Shown here piece after piece: positions 61,701-64,000 of a stretch of DNA of 64,000 nt. The notes beneath the pieces were generated by a model. It ran no database searches and was not told where the DNA came from. It was given only the letters and a program-made list of their open reading frames with translations. Source of the stretch: Rosa chinensis. Lineage: Eukaryota > Streptophyta > Magnoliopsida > Rosales > Rosaceae. Location of the stretch: contig NC_037089.1 in the NCBI RefSeq assembly GCF_002994745.2, positions 1,053,001-1,117,000 of the forward strand, in the 5' to 3' direction. Position 1 is the stretch's first letter; each line of letters starts with the position of its first letter. Position numbers and translations under genes: made by a program.

Positions 61701-62660
61701 ATGTCGAATGAATCTAGACTCGACTTTCCCATGCTTGACTCAACAGGCTCGGATTACCATAGTTGGGTAACAGATGTTGAGAACCACCTCACTTCAAAGG
61801 GAATATTACCCATAATCCAGAAACCTAACCCGGATCTCGTTTTCATACGAACACCTACAAAGCATACTCAAGCAGTCATTTTGATGCGACGTCATATGGA
61901 CAAAGCACTCAGATTGGAGTACATGTCGATCAAAGATGCAAGAGAGCTATGGGTAGCGCTAGAAGAGCGCTTTGACAATGTCCAAGATTCCCTCATCCTT
62001 GACTTGAAGGTTCAATGGAACAATCTGCGCTTCGCTGATTTCAAGTCTGTTGCTGAATATAATTCAGAAGCTCTTCGCCTACAATCCATGTTGAGATTTT
62101 GTGGACAACTTGTCACAGAGCAAGAGCTAATTGAGAAAACTCTCTCCACCTTCCCCGTTTCAACCATTGTGGTATCAAAGCAATATCGTACTGAGGTCAA
62201 TGCTAGACGAATCACGAGGTTTCATCAGCTTATCAATGTTATATCTATAGCTAAGAAACATGATAACATACTCGTGAGGAATTATAATTCAAGGCCCATT
62301 GGAACTAAGAGCGTTCATGAGGTGAATTATAATGCACCCAAAGGAGGGCGCAAGGAGCGGAACCCTAATAAGGGACATGAGGGACGTATGGGTCCATATA
62401 ACCGCCCTAACAAGGAAGGAAACTGCAAGTTTGGTGCGGATACACGTGGTGGCAATGCCACACGTGGGAGAGGTGGTCGTGGTATCCCTGGCCGTGGTGG
62501 TGGCGCCATAGGTCATTGTGGTGGTGCCAACCTTCCTAGGGAACGCCCACAACGTGCACCTCAATTGAAGGGAGGCAACCACAATGATGTGTGTCATCGA
62601 TGTGGATCAAATGAGCATTGGTTTAAGCAATGCAAGGCAAGTGAGCAACTAGCTGGATGA
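61701..62660 (+). CDS. Copia gag-like protein with CCHC zinc knuckle (premature stop)
   Basis: The frame has 319 codons. Residues about 10-200 resemble the UBN2/gag domain of plant copia elements (YHSWVTDVENHL, AVILMRRHMDKALRLEY, LWVALEERFD). A Gly/Arg-rich stretch follows, then the knuckle CHRCGSNEHWFKQC (C298, C301, H306, C311). The TGA at 62658-62660 appears premature: the same register continues with sequence typical of this family to TAG at 62784-62786. The ATG lies just after TTTTCAG, an acceptor-like word. Confidence 0.85.
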   Translation: MSNESRLDFPMLDSTGSDYHSWVTDVENHLTSKGILPIIQKPNPDLVFIRTPTKHTQAVILMRRHMDKALRLEYMSIKDARELWVALEERFDNVQDSLILDLKVQWNNLRFADFKSVAEYNSEALRLQSMLRFCGQLVTEQELIEKTLSTFPVSTIVVSKQYRTEVNARRITRFHQLINVISIAKKHDNILVRNYNSRPIGTKSVHEVNYNAPKGGRKERNPNKGHEGRMGPYNRPNKEGNCKFGADTRGGNATRGRGGRGIPGRGGGAIGHCGGANLPRERPQRAPQLKGGNHNDVCHRCGSNEHWFKQCKASEQLAG

Positions 62661-63152
62661 TATAGGGACCTGAGGGAGCAAGAAGTATACCTTGCACAAG
62701 AAGAAGATGATGAAGATGTCAATCTCACCATAGAGGACTTCAAAGCTGGAGATGAAGTGCACAAGGATGCCGCAGACTTTGATTAGAATAGTCCTTTTAT
62801 TTTTCCAAGAATTTTGTAATGACAATATGCCTTAGTCAATAAATGACAATTGTATTAACTCTTGCTTATGTGGCACACTCAATGAAATATGATGTCTAGG
62901 AAAGTAATTGAGATTAGTGGTACTTAAGAGAGCCTCGCTCCACCAACATCTCTCTCTACTTTCCTGGTCATATTTGATTGGAGTTACCAAACGGACTGAG
63001 TTACTACAATTTGTCTAAGTTTGATTTTATTTATTTTGGATTAGACTTTTGGAACCTTTGATGTAATCATTGGTTATTTTTATTAATAAAATGTCGTATT
63101 ATTATTCAATGTCATGGACATGTTTTAATTTCGAACTTTATTATTTTTCAGT

Positions 63153-64000
63153 ATGTTTCCTGGAGAGTTGGAATGCCTTGTTGATAGTGGCACCACACAT
63201 ACTATATTGCGACATAGGCAACTATTTCTATGGATGACGCCTAGTTGATCTTCAGTGACTACGATGGCTGGACCATCACAATTGATTCATGGTCGAGGAC
63301 CAGCTCAATTTATGTTACCAAATGGCACAAGTATTAATGAAATTGAAGCTCTATATGCTCCTAGGGCTGGAAGAACCCTATTGAGTTTTAAAGATATAAG
63401 AGCCAATGGTTTTCATGTGGTAACACATTGTGAGAATGGACAAGAATTCCTTTGCATCACCTCTAATGGCTACGGACATAAACGAGTATTAAAGAAACTT
63501 ATGTATCGCTCTAGTGGGTTGTATGCAACCACTATTCGAATTATTGAATATAACCATGTCATGAGAGATGACTTATTGGATTCTGACACATATAGACTTT
63601 GGCATAACCGTTTGGGACATCCAGGTCGTGATATGTGTCGCTCTAGTGGGTTGTATGCAACCACTATTCGAATTATTGAATCTAACCATGTCATGAGAGA
63701 TGACTTATTGGATTCTGACACATATAGACTTTGGTATAACCGTTTGGGACATCCAGGTCGTGATATGATGATCCGTATATTAAAGACTTCACACTAACAT
63801 CCATTTTTCAAAACGAAAAGAAGTCAGAACCAAAATTCGGTCCAAGGTCGGACCGGCGCCACCTACCCCCTGCGGCCCAAAAGTGGTATTGACTCCACCA
63901 ATGCCTCCTTGGTTCATTTTTCTACTTCTAAAGTCAATTGTGACTTTGTGGCTCAACCAGATTATTCCCTGGTTGCTTCTAAAGCCCATCTTTCGTTTTG
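63153..64000 (+). pseudogene. Copia protease/pre-integrase remnant with internal stops
   Basis: From 63153 a frame has the aspartic protease motif LVDSGTTHTIL, then a TGA at 63246-63248. The same register goes on as a pre-integrase region (LWHNRLGHPGRDM, the zinc-binding H...H portion) until TAA at 63795-63797, and copia-like sequence continues to the window end. A 44-codon block of the pre-integrase region is duplicated in tandem. Confidence 0.8.
63507..63770 (+). repeat. 132-bp in-frame tandem duplication in the copia pre-integrase region
   Basis: CGCTCTAGTGGGTTGTATGC begins at 63507 and again at 63639. The two units differ at only a few positions, so the duplication is younger than the element's general decay or has been homogenised. 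Confidence 0.9.

Larger units (their letters stand above)
60620..64000 (+). mobile_element. Ty1/copia-type LTR retrotransposon, 5' part, decayed
   Basis: A short LTR, leader, gag frame with zinc knuckle, protease-like motif and pre-integrase region follow one another in copia order. The element runs off the window before integrase and reverse transcriptase. Premature stops in gag and pol and an internal duplication show that it cannot make a full polyprotein. The right LTR and target duplication are outside the window. Confidence 0.85.

Noticed and set aside
1..64000. CRISPR arrays, rRNA genes, bacterial-type operons
   Set aside because: None present. The repeats found are tandem or inverted eukaryotic repeats without regular unique spacers, and the genes are eukaryotic with spliceosomal introns.

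Overview
The window is eudicot nuclear DNA. Its genes have many short GT-AG introns, the intergenic DNA is AT-rich, and LTR elements, Mutator-like elements (MULEs), a Helitron and small inverted-repeat transposons lie between the genes. The proteins are clearly rosid-like. A Rosaceae-type species is my guess, at low confidence. Six host genes could be rebuilt exon by exon, and coding lengths and splice phases agree across all junctions: a BTB/POZ protein (2778-4112, +), the plastid omega-6 desaturase FAD6 (5410-8696, -), the class II formin FH13 (23396-30831, +), the reticulon RTNLB21 (35158-38948, +), the RNA polymerase II CTD phosphatase CPL4 (40295-43966, +) and the calcineurin-B-like-interacting kinase CIPK6 (58485-59771, +).

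Layout. 1-8.7 kb: the BTB gene and FAD6, convergent. 9.3-10.25 kb: a probable truncated LINE. 10.67-16.67 kb: a solo-LTR-like element with an exact 5-bp target duplication, itself interrupted by a second solo LTR (13.26-15.84 kb) with its own exact duplication. About 17.1-22.0 kb: a non-autonomous Helitron with a clear 3' hairpin and CTAG end. 23-44 kb: the gene-rich core, FH13-RTNLB21-CPL4, all on the plus strand. 44-58 kb: a gene-poor stretch with a fold-back element, two related short inverted-repeat elements, a MULE inserted inside another MULE (both carrying host gene fragments), a retrotransposon RNase H remnant and a LINE-like sequence. 58-60 kb: CIPK6. 60.6 kb to the end: the 5' part of a decayed Ty1/copia retrotransposon that runs off the window.

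The host genes do not form a pathway: plastid lipid desaturation, actin nucleation, ER membrane shaping, transcription-cycle control and Ca2+ signalling. What links them is gene order. From memory of Arabidopsis locus names, the BTB gene, FAD6 and CIPK6 correspond to three consecutive loci (At4g30940/50/60), while RTNLB21, CPL4 and FH13 correspond to At5g58000, At5g58003 and At5g58160. Here the second set lies between members of the first.

I found no CRISPR array, no convincing tRNA or rRNA gene, and no evidence for a new multi-gene system. The most informative observations are the nested transposons with target duplications, gene capture by the MULEs, two one-base frame breaks in the formin FH1 region, and the interleaved gene order.
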